In this document: piece by piece, positions 5,475 through 5,555 of the stretch
Numbering within the stretch: the stretch's first letter is position 1
Layout: each line of letters opens with the position of its first letter
NCBI GenBank assembly: GCA_002440045.1
Contig: DJRI01000159.1
Location: 1 to 5,555 of the forward strand
Source of the DNA: Ruminococcaceae bacterium UBA6364
Lineage (GTDB): Bacteria > Bacillota > Clostridia > Oscillospirales > Acutalibacteraceae
DNA: 5,555 nt
Direction: 5' to 3'
The notes under the pieces: generated by a model
Databases searched by the model: none
What the model saw: only the letters and a program-made list of their open reading frames with translations
What the model was told of the DNA's origin: nothing
Program-made: the position numbers and the translations under genes

Positions 5475-5555
5475 TAGGCATAAGAAAGTCGAACCCGGTA
5501 CGGTTTTAAAACACCCTCTTTCCGCCGTTACTGCGTCAAAAAGCCTTGCAAGGCG
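5475..5555 (-). repeat. Candidate dispersed intergenic repeat, cut by the window's right edge
   Basis: The reverse complement of 5475-5495 matches the first 21 bases of the window at 17 positions. Next to it are a GTTTTAAAAC palindrome (5503-5512) and a 12-bp perfect palindrome GCCTTGCAAGGC (5543-5554) that runs almost to the edge. No start codon with a ribosome site, and no recognisable protein, is found in this stretch on either strand. It looks like part of a repeated non-coding element, but copy number cannot be judged from one window. Confidence 0.35.

Noticed and set aside
5489..5495. GGTTCGA on the minus strand, resembling a tRNA T-loop
   Set aside because: No acceptor stem, anticodon arm or CCA-like end can be folded around it, so it is not a tRNA or a clear tRNA fragment.
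5410..5555. Long open minus-strand frame running in from the right edge into the GH35 3' end
   Set aside because: It has no visible start, passes through the terminator hairpin and repeat, and continues antisense to GH35. It is better explained as chance openness.

Overview
This window looks like a chromosomal segment from a Gram-positive anaerobe of the clostridial type, probably Oscillospirales/Ruminococcaceae-like. The grounds are a clostridial-type nifS-nifU pair with an Rrf2 regulator, strong GGAGG-type ribosome sites, moderate GC with heavy use of CTT (Leu) codons and A/T-rich intergenic stretches, and a compact GH35 beta-galactosidase without a signal peptide. The taxonomic call is an inference from style and gene content, not from a marker gene. 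All five supported genes are on the + strand and none is visibly broken.

Positions 1-199 hold a short sequence that recurs inverted at the far end of the window, a hairpin that may terminate an upstream gene, and a near-consensus promoter (TTGACA, 17 bp, TATATT) whose -35 box sits at the centre of a 37-bp inverted repeat built from four ACCTA units. This is the likely operator of the first operon.

Positions 200-2275 hold an iron-sulfur cluster assembly operon: cysteine desulfurase (nifS), scaffold (nifU) and an Rrf2/IscR-like regulator whose start overlaps the nifU stop (ATGA), closed by a good intrinsic terminator. NifS would supply sulfur from cysteine, NifU would build the cluster, and the regulator, carrying four cysteines in its sensor segment, probably reads cluster status and represses the promoter at 117-145. 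The regulator is last, whereas in many clostridia it comes first. A small perfect hairpin separates the best nifU Shine-Dalgarno from its ATG.

Positions 2276-5445 hold a second unit with its own promoter (TTGATT, 17 bp, TGC-TATACT) overlapped by an inverted repeat. A metal-dependent amidohydrolase is followed after 15 bp by a GH35 beta-galactosidase and a probable terminator. Both proteins look cytoplasmic and catalytically intact. Their pairing suggests a small catabolic unit, but the amidohydrolase substrate is not evident.

Positions 5446-5555 contain no gene that I can support. They hold the second copy of the window-end repeat and two short palindromes, and look like part of a dispersed intergenic repeat cut by the window edge. 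No CRISPR array, RNA gene, transposase or phage gene was seen. The genes are ordinary; the most interesting material is regulatory and intergenic.
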